Counted from the first letter of the stretch, positions 24,289-33,579 are shown. The stretch: 53,186 nucleotides of DNA from Marvinbryantia formatexigens (GCA_021771035.1 JAETPU010000019.1:1-53186); one strand, 5' to 3'. Numbers and translations are program-made. Notes: generated by a model not told the origin, from the sequence alone.

Positions 24289-25342
24289 GGCGGCAGGCCT
24301 CCTTGTCTGTGGGATCCGCTCCCAAATTGCGGGCAAACTGTGCCAGAAGCTGGGCGCAGGACTCGATATCCTCCAAATCCACCACCTCGATGGGGGTGTG
24401 CATATATTTGAGCGGGACAGATACCAGCGAGGTTTTTACGCCGCAGCGGCAGGGGGCGATGGAATCCGCGTCCGTGCCGGTGCTGGATCCCAAAACCTCC
24501 AGCTGATGGGGAATTTCATGTTGGCAGGCAAGCCGGCGCAGAAGCTGGACGCTGGCGTTGTCCAGGATGGGGGCGATGCCAATCATGGCGCCCGCGCCCA
24601 GATCCCCGCATTCGTCCCTGGGGGCGTCCGGGGTATAGGCGAAGGAGACGTCCACCGCCAGGGCATGGGTGGGGTTCACCCGGAAGGCGGCGGTTTTGGC
24701 GCCGGTGCCGCCGGTTTCCTCCTGGGAGCAGAAGGCCAGCGTCACGGAGCAGGGGAGCGTCTCACCCTGCAAAAGCTGCGCGGCCCGCAGCAGTACGGCG
24801 CAGCCCGCCCGGTTGTCCAGGGCCTTGGAGCTCACCCGGGTACCCAGAAGCTGCCTGGCAGGGGAGACTGTGGTAATGCGATCCCCCGGGCAGATCAGAG
24901 CCTTTGCCCGCTGGGCACACAGCCCCACATCCACAAAGAGCTCCGATGTCTTCGGCGTTTTATCACTATCCGCCGGGCAGGCGCTCAGAATACCCGGCAG
25001 GGGCTCGGGGGCTTTTTGAGCGTGAACCAGAACCTCAAGGCCCATGAGCAGCCGGCGATCCAGCCCGCCGCAGGGGGCAATGTGCACAAATCCGTTGTCG
25101 TCCACCCGGGACGCCATCATGCCGATTTCATCGAGATGGGCCTCCAGCATCAGGTGGGGCGCGGTTTTGTCAGGATTTTGATATAGGGGATATAACACCG
25201 AACCCTGGGAATCTATGCCGGCGCCGCTGCCCGCGCCCAAAAGGCCCAGAACCGCGGCCCCGGCGCCGGATTCCTCGCCGGAGACGCCGCTGGCGCTGCA
25301 CAGGGCCTGCACCAGGGTGAAAAGTTCATTTTGATTGTCCAT
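24281..25342 (-). CDS. M42-family aminopeptidase (glutamyl/deblocking aminopeptidase type)
   Basis: A 353-aa metallo-aminopeptidase that keeps the full active-site set: LEAHLDEIGMM (His and catalytic Asp), SKALDNRAGCAVLL (bridging Asp), FCSQEETGGTGAK (general-base Glu pair), LAVDVSFAYTPD (Asp) and LKYMHTPIEV (His). M42 enzymes form large tetrahedral dodecamers in the cytoplasm and trim peptides from the N terminus. ATG 25342 is preferred; an in-frame GTG at 25351 is only 3 nt from the AGAAAGG. First gene of the operon with the degenerate paralog and a GNAT. Confidence 0.93.
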   Translation of the reverse strand: MDNQNELFTLVQALCSASGVSGEESGAGAAVLGLLGAGSGAGIDSQGSVLYPLYQNPDKTAPHLMLEAHLDEIGMMASRVDDNGFVHIAPCGGLDRRLLMGLEVLVHAQKAPEPLPGILSACPADSDKTPKTSELFVDVGLCAQRAKALICPGDRITTVSPARQLLGTRVSSKALDNRAGCAVLLRAAQLLQGETLPCSVTLAFCSQEETGGTGAKTAAFRVNPTHALAVDVSFAYTPDAPRDECGDLGAGAMIGIAPILDNASVQLLRRLACQHEIPHQLEVLGSSTGTDADSIAPCRCGVKTSLVSVPLKYMHTPIEVVDLEDIESCAQLLAQFARNLGADPTDKEACRHG

Positions 25343-25631
25343 GGCTGTCACTATCCTTTCTCCTACAGTGGGGCTCCTTTCCGTATAGGGACATGGGAGC
25401 GGGCCTGATGCCCGTGCAGCTGCACAGAGAGTACGGCCGCTGGCTTTCCTCCCCTGCGTCAGGCGACGCCGGGCCAGGAGACACGAAAGCCGGTATACAG
25501 CGGTTTAAGGCTCATCGGAAATTCAAAACCATTCAAAGAACCATCGGTACGGCATGGCCGCCCTGTTGCCGCAAACCCCGCCGGCGGCAGTAGAGTTTCC
25601 TTGGATACCGATATCCGGAAAACAGGCCTGC

Positions 25632-27032
25632 CTAGTCCTGCAGGGCGTTGACCAGGGATTTGAAATGCCGCCCGCGTTCCTCGAAGTTTCGGTACAGATC
25701 AAAGCTGGCGCTGGCCGGCGAGAGGGTGACGATGTCCCCGGAGTGTGCCGTCTGATGGGCCAGGCTCACGGCCTGCTCCATACTTTGAGCGTGCAGGATA
25801 ACCGGTGCGCCGTCCTGGTATTGGGGGCATTCCCTGAGAGCCGCCTCAATCTTGGGGCCGGTGGCGCCCATCAAAATCAGGGTCTTTACCTTTTGGACCA
25901 GCAGTGGGGCCAGTGGGGCATAGGGAATCTTTTTATCGTAGCCTCCGGCAATGAGGATGACCTTCTGCTGAAAGGAGTTGAGCCCCGCAATGGTGCGCGT
26001 GGGGCTGCTGGCGATGGAATCGTTGTACCATTTGACGCCGCCGGATTCCCGCACCAATTCGATACGGTGCTCCACGCCGGGGAATTCCCGGGCCACCCGG
26101 CGGATGGTTTCAAAGGAGACCAGCCCCCGCACAGCGCTGATGGCGGCCAGATAGTTTTCCACGTTGTGGATGCCGGGAATGCGGATGTCCTCCCGATGGA
26201 TGACCGGCGTTATGCTGCCGTTACAGGCCATCAGGATGGTGCCGTCCTGGGCGAGGTACACCCCGTCCTTAACAGGGGATTTGCGGCTGAAGAAGGAGAC
26301 CTCGCCCCGGCAGTCCGCCTGCATTGCCCGGGTAATCTCATTGTCCAGGTTGAGCACACTGCGGGAAAAGGCGTCCTGATGCAGCAGGATGTTGCGCTTG
26401 GCGTCGATATATTCCTGCATATCCTTGTGCATATCCAGGTGATTGGGCGCCACATTGGTGAGAACCGCGATATCCGGGGATTGGCGCATGGAGATCAGCT
26501 GAAAGCTGGAGAGCTCCACTACGGCGAAATCCTCGGGGGAAATGCTCTGTACACAGGGCAGCAGCGCCCGGCCGATATTGCCGCCCAAATGGACCGTTTT
26601 CCCCTCGGTACGCAGCATTTCCGCTATCAGGGAGGTGGTGGTGGTTTTGCCGTCGCTTCCCGTCACTGCAATGATTTTGCAGGGGCACAGGGCGAAAAAC
26701 AGTTCCAGCTCGCTGGTGACGGCAGCGCCCCGGCGGCGGGCCTCGTCCAGTTCGGGCAGGTGAAAGCGCATCCCGGGGGAACGCATGAGAATATCGGCAT
26801 CCAGATCGGCAAGATAGCCGTCCCCCAGCTTCATATGTACGCCCAAGGCGGAAAACTCCTCATAATCCTCTCCCAGCTGCTGCGCATTGCGCCTGTCACA
26901 CAGGGTTACGTCAATCCCCTTTTCGGCAAACATACGGATACAGTCATGGTTGGTGACGCCGGTGCCCAAAAAGGCCACCTTTTTGCGTTCGCGGATCAGG
27001 AAGTCGAAAAATTCTTTGGCAGAATGATACAT
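25632..27032 (-). CDS. murD: UDP-N-acetylmuramoyl-L-alanine--D-glutamate ligase
   Basis: The 466-aa cytoplasmic ATP-dependent ligase adds D-glutamate to the peptidoglycan precursor. Domain 1 has the Rossmann-like KKVAFLGTGVTNHDCIRMF. The central domain has the ATP-binding GSDGKTTTTSLIAEML and NHLDMHKDMQEYIDAKRNIL. The third domain holds HRIELVRESGGVKWYNDSIASSPTRTIAGL. ATG 27032 is chosen because AAAGGA lies 9 nt upstream; ATG 27041 abuts it and the longer frame has no support. Unlike in many bacteria it is not in a dcw cluster here; the next cell-wall gene in the window is alr at 42.5 kb. Confidence 0.95.
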   Translation of the reverse strand: MYHSAKEFFDFLIRERKKVAFLGTGVTNHDCIRMFAEKGIDVTLCDRRNAQQLGEDYEEFSALGVHMKLGDGYLADLDADILMRSPGMRFHLPELDEARRRGAAVTSELELFFALCPCKIIAVTGSDGKTTTTSLIAEMLRTEGKTVHLGGNIGRALLPCVQSISPEDFAVVELSSFQLISMRQSPDIAVLTNVAPNHLDMHKDMQEYIDAKRNILLHQDAFSRSVLNLDNEITRAMQADCRGEVSFFSRKSPVKDGVYLAQDGTILMACNGSITPVIHREDIRIPGIHNVENYLAAISAVRGLVSFETIRRVAREFPGVEHRIELVRESGGVKWYNDSIASSPTRTIAGLNSFQQKVILIAGGYDKKIPYAPLAPLLVQKVKTLILMGATGPKIEAALRECPQYQDGAPVILHAQSMEQAVSLAHQTAHSGDIVTLSPASASFDLYRNFEERGRHFKSLVNALQD

Positions 27033-27263
27033 ACGGCTCATTCCTTTCTGTTCAGTAGGATTCCATTCCATTTGGAAGATGTCTGACAGCTGCCGTGCAA
27101 GCCCAGATGCGGGAATGCCTGTCCCGTTCTCAGGCGCCGAAGCCTCTTCTGACAGCATATCTTATTTATTATACGTTTGTCCCGCGAAATTTGCAAATTT
27201 TGGCCTCATCATGCGCCCTCAAGCGGCGCGGCGCACAGGGAACGGCTGGGACTTCGGAATCTA

Positions 27264-27292
27264 TTGACAAGCGTGGGCGGGAAGCCTATACT
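27264..27292 (+). promoter_or_regulatory. Strong sigma-A promoter of the blaI-type gene
   Basis: TTGACA (27264-27269), 17 nt, TATACT (27287-27292), directly followed by a palindromic operator. Confidence 0.85.
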
Positions 27293-27302
27293 GTACATAG
27301 GT

Positions 27303-27320
27303 AGACTACTTATGTAGTCT
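27303..27320. promoter_or_regulatory. BlaI/MecI-type operator
   Basis: A perfect inverted repeat, AGACTAC-TTAT-GTAGTCT, lies at the expected transcription start. The inner CTAC..GTAG resembles known BlaI/MecI operators, which centre on TACA/TGTA half-sites. The gene immediately downstream encodes a BlaI-family repressor, so autoregulation is very likely. Confidence 0.75.
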
Positions 27321-27387
27321 TTCTGCTGAAAATCTCCCTTGCAGGGATTGCCGGGACAGTTCCCGGGACAGAAAGGAACCTGACACC

Positions 27388-27750
27388 ATGGAACAAATTC
27401 GAATTTCCGATGCAGAATTAAAACTGATGGAATATATCTGGCAGACGCCGGGTGTGCGGGCCGCCCAGCTGGTGGAGCTGGCGCGGGAGGACTGCGGCTG
27501 GACAAAAAACACCACCTACACGCTGCTCAAGCGCATGGTTGATAAGGGGGTCATTGCCCGGGAGGATCCCGGCTTTGCCTGCACCCCGCTGATTGACCGG
27601 GAGCTGGTGTGCTCCGAGGAGACCAATACCCTGATTGACCGCCTGTATGAGGGTTCCCGAAAGATGTTTTTGGCCTCTTTCCTGCGCCGGGAAAAGCTGA
27701 CAGAGGACGAAATTGACGAGATCCGCCGGATTATCGACGAATCCAAGTAG
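27388..27750 (+). CDS. BlaI/MecI/CopY-family repressor
   Basis: The 120-aa winged-helix repressor reads ISDAELKLMEYIWQTPGVRAAQLVELAREDCGWTKNTTYTLLKRMVDKGVIARED (residues 5-60, DNA-binding domain). The C-terminal dimerisation helix is LASFLRREKLTEDEIDEIRRIIDE. In the classical system a partner membrane protease triggers cleavage of this repressor. Here the partner is probably the M56 protein encoded 344 nt downstream. The gene has its own promoter and operator. Confidence 0.93.
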   Translation: MEQIRISDAELKLMEYIWQTPGVRAAQLVELAREDCGWTKNTTYTLLKRMVDKGVIAREDPGFACTPLIDRELVCSEETNTLIDRLYEGSRKMFLASFLRREKLTEDEIDEIRRIIDESK

Positions 27751-28094
27751 GAGGACGCTGTCATCGGGGGCGCAGCGCCGGCTGGACAGGGATGCTTAAA
27801 ACCGAGAGGGGCTGAATCGATCCACGGGCGGCAGAGATTGCCGGAACACTCTCCCCAGGCGGAAATTAGGACCGTGAAACCCAGCGGGAACAGTTAAAAC
27901 CAGGAGTTCTCAACTAGCAAAGAATAGGGAAACGCCTTAGAATGCTCCATTGGAACAGGGGACTGCGGCGTTTCGGCCTGGAAACGGCCGAATTGAGGCG
28001 GCCCAACCCGGGCTTTGCGTCTTTTGAGCACTGGGGATGAATTCAAGCCCGGTATGGGCTCATGGGCCCCAAGCCAGAAAGGAAAGGGATTTTA
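27751..28094. other. 344-nt gap between repressor and M56 protease genes, no gene
   Basis: No terminator with a T-tract and no promoter stand out, so read-through from the repressor promoter is plausible. A few GC hairpins occur (for example GGCC-tggaaac-GGCC near 27976). Confidence 0.35.
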
Positions 28095-31000
28095 GTGGCG
28101 GAACTTTTTTCTTATTTTCTCAATATGAGCATCGCCGCGGGCGTCGTGATTCTGTTTTTGCTGCCGGTGCGTGCCGCCGCCCGCCGGATGCTCCCGCTTT
28201 GGGTGAGTTACTGCCTGTGGAGCGTGGTGCTCGTCCGCCTGCTTCTGCCGGTATCCTTTTCCTCTTCCCTGAGCGTTTTCAGCCTTTTGCCCCAGGGGGA
28301 GCGGGTATCGGTTCAGCAGCAGGCCCAGGGCATCACGCAGGTTCAGTTCGTGGAGCCCCTGGTAAGCCGGTTTGAGGGCTCTCTTTATCCCCCGGAAGAG
28401 GAAATTCAGGGCGGCGGGGACGCACCCCAGGGGACGGGAGAGGCGGTGTCCCAGCCGCCGGCAATGGGGCCGGCGCAGCAGCAGGAGCTGCCGGTCCGCG
28501 GGGAATCCCATAGGGGCATCGGGGAAATCCTGCTGGCGTCGCTGCCCTATCTCTGGCTGGCGGGCGCCGCAGGAATCCTTCTCACGGCGGCTGTCTTTTA
28601 CCTAATCACGGCTCTGCGGCTTCGCAGGGCGCCCCGCCAGGAGCCGGGGGATACCCTGCGGCACATGGCGCAGCTGCTCCGGCTTCGCCGCCGGTTTGTC
28701 CTTTGCCGCAGCGATCTGTTCGCTACACCGGTGGTCAGCGGCGTATTGTTTCCTAAAATTGTGATACCGCTGAATTTGGAACTGGACGGGGAGATGGCGG
28801 AGCATATCCTAACCCATGAGCTGGTGCACATCAAGCGCCGGGATAACCTGATAAAAATAGTTTCCCTGGCAGTGTTGGCCCTGCATTGGTTCAATCCTCT
28901 GGTGTGGGCGGCTTACCGGCTGAGCGCCAAGGATATGGAGAGCTCCTGCGATGAGCGGGTGCTGGTTTGCCTGGGCGGCCGGGCCCGCAAGGAGTATGCC
29001 TATTCCCTGCTGAATTTGGCCATCCGCCAGAACCGCACGCCGGTTTCCGCCACCTTTCTGGCCTTTGGGGATTCCGATGTGAAACGCCGCGTCAAGGATG
29101 TGCTGCGCTACCGCCGGGCAACGGCTCTCACTCTGTGCGCCGCCGTGCTGGTGGCGTTTCTGGCGGGGTTTACCATGCTGGCCAACCCCCGCAGCACACC
29201 CGGGGAGCCCCCAAAACCTGAACAGAACCAGGAATTGGTGATGACTCTCTCCCAGCAGGAGGCCACGGAACGGAAGTACCGGGACAGCTACCTCAAGGAG
29301 GTTCTGGTACCCTACGGGAACCTGATCTATAAGGAGGACTGGGAAAATCCCGGACAGCTGAGCCTGGATTCTCAAATCCAGTATGCCGTACAGAAAAAAT
29401 ACAATATCGGGCTGAGCCAGTTTGACTATATCGGAGAATACTTCGGAGATGAATTTGCCCGAATCGAGCCCCCTGAGGAGTATCTGGCCGACGATGTGGG
29501 CTACATATTCCCACAGGAGGAGATCGAAGAGATTGTAGAACAGGCCTTCGGCACTCCACCTGAACAGCTGCGGGAGAACGCGGGATATTTGTATTTGCCC
29601 GAGAGGGAGGGCTATTGGTTCTTCGGAGGCGGGCTGGGCGAGGTCTGGATTCCCCGCATCACAGGGGTTCGGGAGGAAAACGGCATCGTCAGGCTCACCT
29701 ATGACGTGTGTGTGCAGGCGTCCACCGCGGTGGACGGCGAGGGTAAAACGGTGCAGTTCCCTGAGCGCTATGTCAAAACCATGCAGATGGCCCTCACCTA
29801 TAACCCGGACGGCAGCGTGCGCTATCTCAGCGCCGTGGAGGCCGAGCCCACCGCGCAGACTGCGGCGCGCATGATGCTGGAGCAGGTGGTGCCCTATTAT
29901 GACGTCTACTGCGAGGGCGCCCAGTTCCAGGATCCCCGTGAGGTGGATGAGAAGCTGCTGTTCCGCTACACGGTGCAATACCTGCTGTGGGGGAATCTCA
30001 AGCAGTATGCCCAATATGATAGCCAGGGCAATTTTTCCGGCTATACGGTTCCGGTTCCAGTGGTGGCGCAGGCCGTCCAGCTCCAGTTTGGACGGGAAAA
30101 CTTTGTGTATGAGGACGCATGGTTCTACAATGCCGCGGACGGCACCTATGATTTTTATTCTCCTCAGGGCATAGCGCCCGAGCTCACCCGCAGCTATGAG
30201 GTAAGCGGGATACAGGAGCTTTCGGACGGCAGCTACCGTATGACGGTGGAGCGCCGGGATGAACAGGATGCCCAGCTGGAACCCCTGGTGATGACCTTCC
30301 GGATCGGCACCATGCCCGGGGATTTTGAGCTGGGCGAGGCCCTGTTTGCACCTGAGAGCCGCTACTGTATCCTCTTGGGGGTGGGAATTCCCCAGGAGGA
30401 AAAGGTGGAGTACCTGGATTCCCCACAGCAGCTGGCGGCGCTTTCAGAGAGGGTGAACAGCGGGGACACCTCCTATCTGGGGACGCGGTTTGTCCTCACC
30501 CGGGATATCGATATGAGCGGTATCGACTTTGTGCCCATCGGCGCCTTTACGGTGAGGGATGGGGAGAACCATCTGCAGCGGGAGAGAGTTGCCCCGGATT
30601 CCACGCAGTTCAGAGGCTTTGCCGCGGTTCTGGACGGGCAGGGCCACACCATCCGTAATTTAAAGGTGGATGTCCATGGGGACGCGGGGCTTATCGCCTG
30701 CCTTCAGCAGGGTGGTGAGATTCGCAACCTGAAGGTCCAGGGGAGTGTGCGCTGCTGGGGTGAGAGCGATACCCCCAGCTCGGTCACGTTCAGCGCGGGC
30801 GGCCTGGCAGGCATCAGCCAGGGCAGGATTGAAAACTGCACCTTTACCGGTACGGTGGAGGGAATGGAGAATGTGGGAGGCTTGGTGGGCGAACTGGCAA
30901 GCGACTGGTTTGACGGCGGGATCATCAAAAACTGTGTCTCCCAGGCGGATATTCTGGGCTGTAATAACGTGGGCGGGCTTGTGGGAAGCCTGCATATGTC

Positions 31001-31331
31001 AAAGGTCCAGGGATGCCTTTCCCACGGTACGGCGTCTCTGTACCAGGGCAATGCCAGGGAAATGCCCGCCAATGGAGGCGGTGCTGTGGGATCTATGGTT
31101 CTGGGTTCCATTGAGCACTGCGGGACGGATACCCAGGTGAAAACCCAGGATACGGCAAGGATAGTGGGCGGCTTTGTGGGGTACTACGGCGGCCGTATGC
31201 GGGACTGCCTTTTACTTGACAGAGGGGAATGGAAACCCGTCTGCTATTCCCATTTGGAAAGGCCCGTTTCGCTGGAGACTGTGGATTCCCAGCGGGAATT
31301 TGAGAGCCGGTGCCGTGCCCTTAACCAGTAA
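28095..31331 (+). CDS. BlaR1-like M56 membrane metalloprotease fused to GLUG repeats
   Basis: A 1078-aa protein from a GTG at 28095 (AAGGAAAGGG about 6 nt upstream). The N terminus has transmembrane helices (about residues 5-25, 33-53 and 160-180) and the zinc-protease motif HELVHIKRRDN, with HExxH at 241-245. After a last membrane helix (about 340-360, LTLCAAVLVAFLAGFTMLA) comes a roughly 500-residue region with no recognised fold. A C-terminal stretch (about 795-1070) then holds GLUG-type repeats (RIENCTFTG, VGGLVGEL, VGGLVGSLH, VGGFVGYYGG), which usually form an extracellular beta-helix. Classical BlaR1 ends in a penicillin-binding sensor domain; that domain is absent, so the signal sensed is probably not a beta-lactam. 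Confidence 0.85.
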   Translation: MAELFSYFLNMSIAAGVVILFLLPVRAAARRMLPLWVSYCLWSVVLVRLLLPVSFSSSLSVFSLLPQGERVSVQQQAQGITQVQFVEPLVSRFEGSLYPPEEEIQGGGDAPQGTGEAVSQPPAMGPAQQQELPVRGESHRGIGEILLASLPYLWLAGAAGILLTAAVFYLITALRLRRAPRQEPGDTLRHMAQLLRLRRRFVLCRSDLFATPVVSGVLFPKIVIPLNLELDGEMAEHILTHELVHIKRRDNLIKIVSLAVLALHWFNPLVWAAYRLSAKDMESSCDERVLVCLGGRARKEYAYSLLNLAIRQNRTPVSATFLAFGDSDVKRRVKDVLRYRRATALTLCAAVLVAFLAGFTMLANPRSTPGEPPKPEQNQELVMTLSQQEATERKYRDSYLKEVLVPYGNLIYKEDWENPGQLSLDSQIQYAVQKKYNIGLSQFDYIGEYFGDEFARIEPPEEYLADDVGYIFPQEEIEEIVEQAFGTPPEQLRENAGYLYLPEREGYWFFGGGLGEVWIPRITGVREENGIVRLTYDVCVQASTAVDGEGKTVQFPERYVKTMQMALTYNPDGSVRYLSAVEAEPTAQTAARMMLEQVVPYYDVYCEGAQFQDPREVDEKLLFRYTVQYLLWGNLKQYAQYDSQGNFSGYTVPVPVVAQAVQLQFGRENFVYEDAWFYNAADGTYDFYSPQGIAPELTRSYEVSGIQELSDGSYRMTVERRDEQDAQLEPLVMTFRIGTMPGDFELGEALFAPESRYCILLGVGIPQEEKVEYLDSPQQLAALSERVNSGDTSYLGTRFVLTRDIDMSGIDFVPIGAFTVRDGENHLQRERVAPDSTQFRGFAAVLDGQGHTIRNLKVDVHGDAGLIACLQQGGEIRNLKVQGSVRCWGESDTPSSVTFSAGGLAGISQGRIENCTFTGTVEGMENVGGLVGELASDWFDGGIIKNCVSQADILGCNNVGGLVGSLHMSKVQGCLSHGTASLYQGNAREMPANGGGAVGSMVLGSIEHCGTDTQVKTQDTARIVGGFVGYYGGRMRDCLLLDRGEWKPVCYSHLERPVSLETVDSQREFESRCRALNQ

Positions 31332-31342
31332 TCGCGAACGTT

Positions 31343-31372
31343 CCGCCTGGTGGTAAGCGTTACCCCAGGCGG
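31343..31372 (+). terminator. Hairpin terminator of the M56 gene
   Basis: CCGCCTGG-t-GGTAA pairs with TTACC-CCAGGCGG. The T-rich tail is weak (CGTTCTCTGTTTT). Confidence 0.6.
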
Positions 31373-31408
31373 GGCGTTCTCTGTTTTGCGGGGAATTTAT
31401 CCTGCCTC

Positions 31409-31437
31409 TTGCAAAAATTTCAAAAGTTGCGTATGAT
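31409..31437 (+). promoter_or_regulatory. Promoter of the PLP-lyase gene
   Basis: TTGCAA (31409-31414), 17 nt, TATGAT (31432-31437). If correct the leader is about 335 nt, long for a simple gene; no riboswitch class is recognised in it. Confidence 0.55.
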
Positions 31438-31778
31438 CAGGAATAGATGCCTGCGTGCCCGAGCGGGCTTTGAGTGCCCCGGTTTCCCCGCCGGCCCCGG
31501 GACGGCAAGCGCCGGAGATGCTTTTCAATGAGGTGGCGCCAAAACAGCGAACCATGAGGGAGCCGTGTCTTCAAAGCGGGTTTGACAGGAGAGTCTGCGG
31601 GTTCGCCTGGGGATTCGCTGGATTCTCCATGGAAATCTGTCCCGAACCCCCGGCTTCGTTTACGGCAGGCGGCTTGAATGCGGATATTCAGGCCGGAATT
31701 TTTGCCGCTCGTACTCTTCAAAAATATAGCTTACAGCAGCGCAAATGGGCGCAATGTCGGAAAGGAATGGATAATGTT

Positions 31779-33053
31779 ATGATAGCAGAGACTCCCTTTT
31801 ACCAGTTTTCCCCCCAGGTGCTCCAGGCAGCCGGGGACGCTGAGGCCCGGTGCCGGGCGGTGTTTGAGGGCATCCAGCAGGTGGAGGAATATAACCAGCA
31901 GAAGGTGCTGCGCGCCTTTGCGGACAACCGGGTGAGTGAAACCCATTTCTATGGCTCCACCGGATATGGCTACGGCGATATGGGCCGGGAAACCCTGGAT
32001 GCCGTCTATGCCCAGGTGTTTGGGGCTCAGGACGCCCTGGTACGCCATAATTTTGTCTCCGGCACCCATGCGCTGGCAACGGCGCTCTTCGGCGTATTGC
32101 GCCCGGGAGATGTCCTGCTGGCGGTGACGGGCGCGCCCTATGATACTTTAGAGGAGGTCATCGGCCTGCGGGGTGAGGGAAACGGTTCGCTAAAGGATTT
32201 CGGCGTCCAGTACCGGCAGGTGGATCTGCGTGAGGACAGCCAGCCGGATTACCTGGCCATCAGTAAAAATGCGTCCACCGCCAAGGTGGTCTACATCCAG
32301 CGTTCCAGAGGGTATTCCCTGCGGGATTCCCTTTCGGTGGATACCATTGCCGCCATCATCCAGCAGGTGCGCCGGGTGAATCACCACGCCATCGTGATGG
32401 TGGACAACTGCTATGGGGAGTTTGTGGAAACCCGTGAGCCCACCCAGGTAGGCGCGGATTTGATCATTGGCTCCCTCATTAAGAATCCGGGCGGCGGAAT
32501 TGCCCGCACCGGCGGCTATATCGCGGGGAGAAAGGATCTCATTGAGCTGTGCTCCTACCGCCTGACCTCTCCCGGGATGGGCAAGGAAGTGGGATGTACG
32601 CTGGGGGAATCCCAGCGGATGTTTATGGGGCTGTTTTTTGCCCCCAGCGTGGTGGCAAGCGCTGTAAAAACCGCGGTGTTTGCCTCAGCGATGTTTGAGA
32701 GCTTCGGCTATGCGGTATATCCCCGGTTCGATGAGCACCGCACCGACATTATTCAGGCTGTGCGCCTGGGTTCTCCGGAGGGGCTGTGTGCCTTCTGCCG
32801 GGGGATCCAAAAGGGCGCCCCGGTGGATTCCTATGTCACCCCCGAGCCCTGGGATATGCCCGGCTATGACAGCCCGGTGATTATGGCGGCGGGCGCCTTT
32901 ACCGGAGGGGCATCCATCGAACTCTCCGCGGACGGTCCCATGCGCGAGCCCTATGCCGCCTGGATGCAGGGCGGGCTCACCTATTCCAGCGGAAAAACCG
33001 GCGTAATGCTGGCGGCCCAGTCCATGCTGGACAGCGGCGTGCTGAAGCTGTGA
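31779..33053 (+). CDS. Methionine-gamma-lyase family / aluminium-resistance family PLP enzyme
   Basis: A 424-aa fold-type I PLP enzyme of the clostridial family often labelled aluminium resistance protein or methionine gamma-lyase family. Conserved stretches: EYNQQKVLRAFADNRVSETHFYGSTGYGYGD, VRHNFVSGTHAL, VDNCYGEFVET, and the PLP-Lys region GSLIKNPGGGIARTGGY. The open frame runs upstream to 31455, but homology starts at ATG 31779 (12 nt after AAAGGA; ATG 31767 is an alternative directly after it). The reaction is probably a C-S lyase type, but the substrate is not established for the family. Confidence 0.88.
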   Translation: MIAETPFYQFSPQVLQAAGDAEARCRAVFEGIQQVEEYNQQKVLRAFADNRVSETHFYGSTGYGYGDMGRETLDAVYAQVFGAQDALVRHNFVSGTHALATALFGVLRPGDVLLAVTGAPYDTLEEVIGLRGEGNGSLKDFGVQYRQVDLREDSQPDYLAISKNASTAKVVYIQRSRGYSLRDSLSVDTIAAIIQQVRRVNHHAIVMVDNCYGEFVETREPTQVGADLIIGSLIKNPGGGIARTGGYIAGRKDLIELCSYRLTSPGMGKEVGCTLGESQRMFMGLFFAPSVVASAVKTAVFASAMFESFGYAVYPRFDEHRTDIIQAVRLGSPEGLCAFCRGIQKGAPVDSYVTPEPWDMPGYDSPVIMAAGAFTGGASIELSADGPMREPYAAWMQGGLTYSSGKTGVMLAAQSMLDSGVLKL

Positions 33054-33074
33054 CGTTGTTTTTAACATATGAAT

Positions 33075-33112
33075 GCCCGGCTAAAGTTGCTGAAACTTTC
33101 GCCGGGCTCTTT
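33075..33112 (+). terminator. Intrinsic terminator of the PLP-lyase gene
   Basis: GCCCGGC, AAAGTT, loop, AACTTT, GCCGGGC, then TCTTT. Confidence 0.8.
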
Positions 33113-33177
33113 CATAATAAGGGGGATTTTTTCTGCATATTACCATTGCCGGGGGAACTGGAATTTGTATTTTTCTG

Positions 33178-33408
33178 TTAATCCATAACAACGATAGTCT
33201 GTAACTCCTGTTCGATCATCTTGTGGCATAAAGTGTTGGATATATCAAAAGCGTATCCTATCCCAGAAAACTGTCCTGAACCGCCATCGGGATAGGGTTC
33301 AGCGGCAATACCAAAGATAGGTTTTTCAAAACGATGAGCTCTGCTAAAATCAAGTCCTCCAGTCATCTCGATATATTCTGGATTAAAACTTGTTTCAATT
33401 ATGCCGTG
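33178..33408 (-). pseudogene. Gene remnant of about 76 codons
   Basis: On the minus strand an open frame with protein-like composition (ETSFNPEYIEMTGGLDFSRAH, then FEKPIFGIAAEPYPDGGSG and QFSGIGYAFDISNTLCHKM) begins right after an in-frame stop, without a ribosome binding site before its first ATG (33366). It looks like the C-terminal end of a larger protein whose front is missing. I do not recognise the family. The neighbourhood (33390-33450) has fragments reminiscent of the dispersed repeats (GTTTCAATT, GGCATCCCGG). Confidence 0.4.
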
Positions 33409-33523
33409 TCACCAGGCCCAAAACCAACTGGAGGCATCCCGGCGGCAGGACGTGGGAAAAATGAATCATTGCTGCATGGGTGCAACCCCACTGACGTCTG
33501 TGATAATAAAATGGCGGGTGAGG

Positions 33524-33562
33524 CAAAACAAAACCAGGATACAGCCAAAGGCCGTATCCTGG
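33524..33562 (-). terminator. Intrinsic terminator of the EF-G-like gene
   Basis: On the minus strand CCAGGATAC-GGCC-ttt-GGC-GTATCCTGG-like pairing (33534-33562) is followed by TTTTGTTTT. Confidence 0.88.
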
Positions 33563-33579
33563 TTATCCTTTTTAGGGAG

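Noticed and set aside
25554-27086. 510-codon frame antisense to murD
   Set aside because: MurD motifs on the opposite strand are unambiguous; this frame has no start signal or domain.
28095-31331. Beta-lactam-responsive BlaR1
   Set aside because: The C-terminal penicillin-binding sensor with its Ser-x-x-Lys active site is not seen; GLUG repeats are there instead, and no beta-lactamase gene is adjacent.
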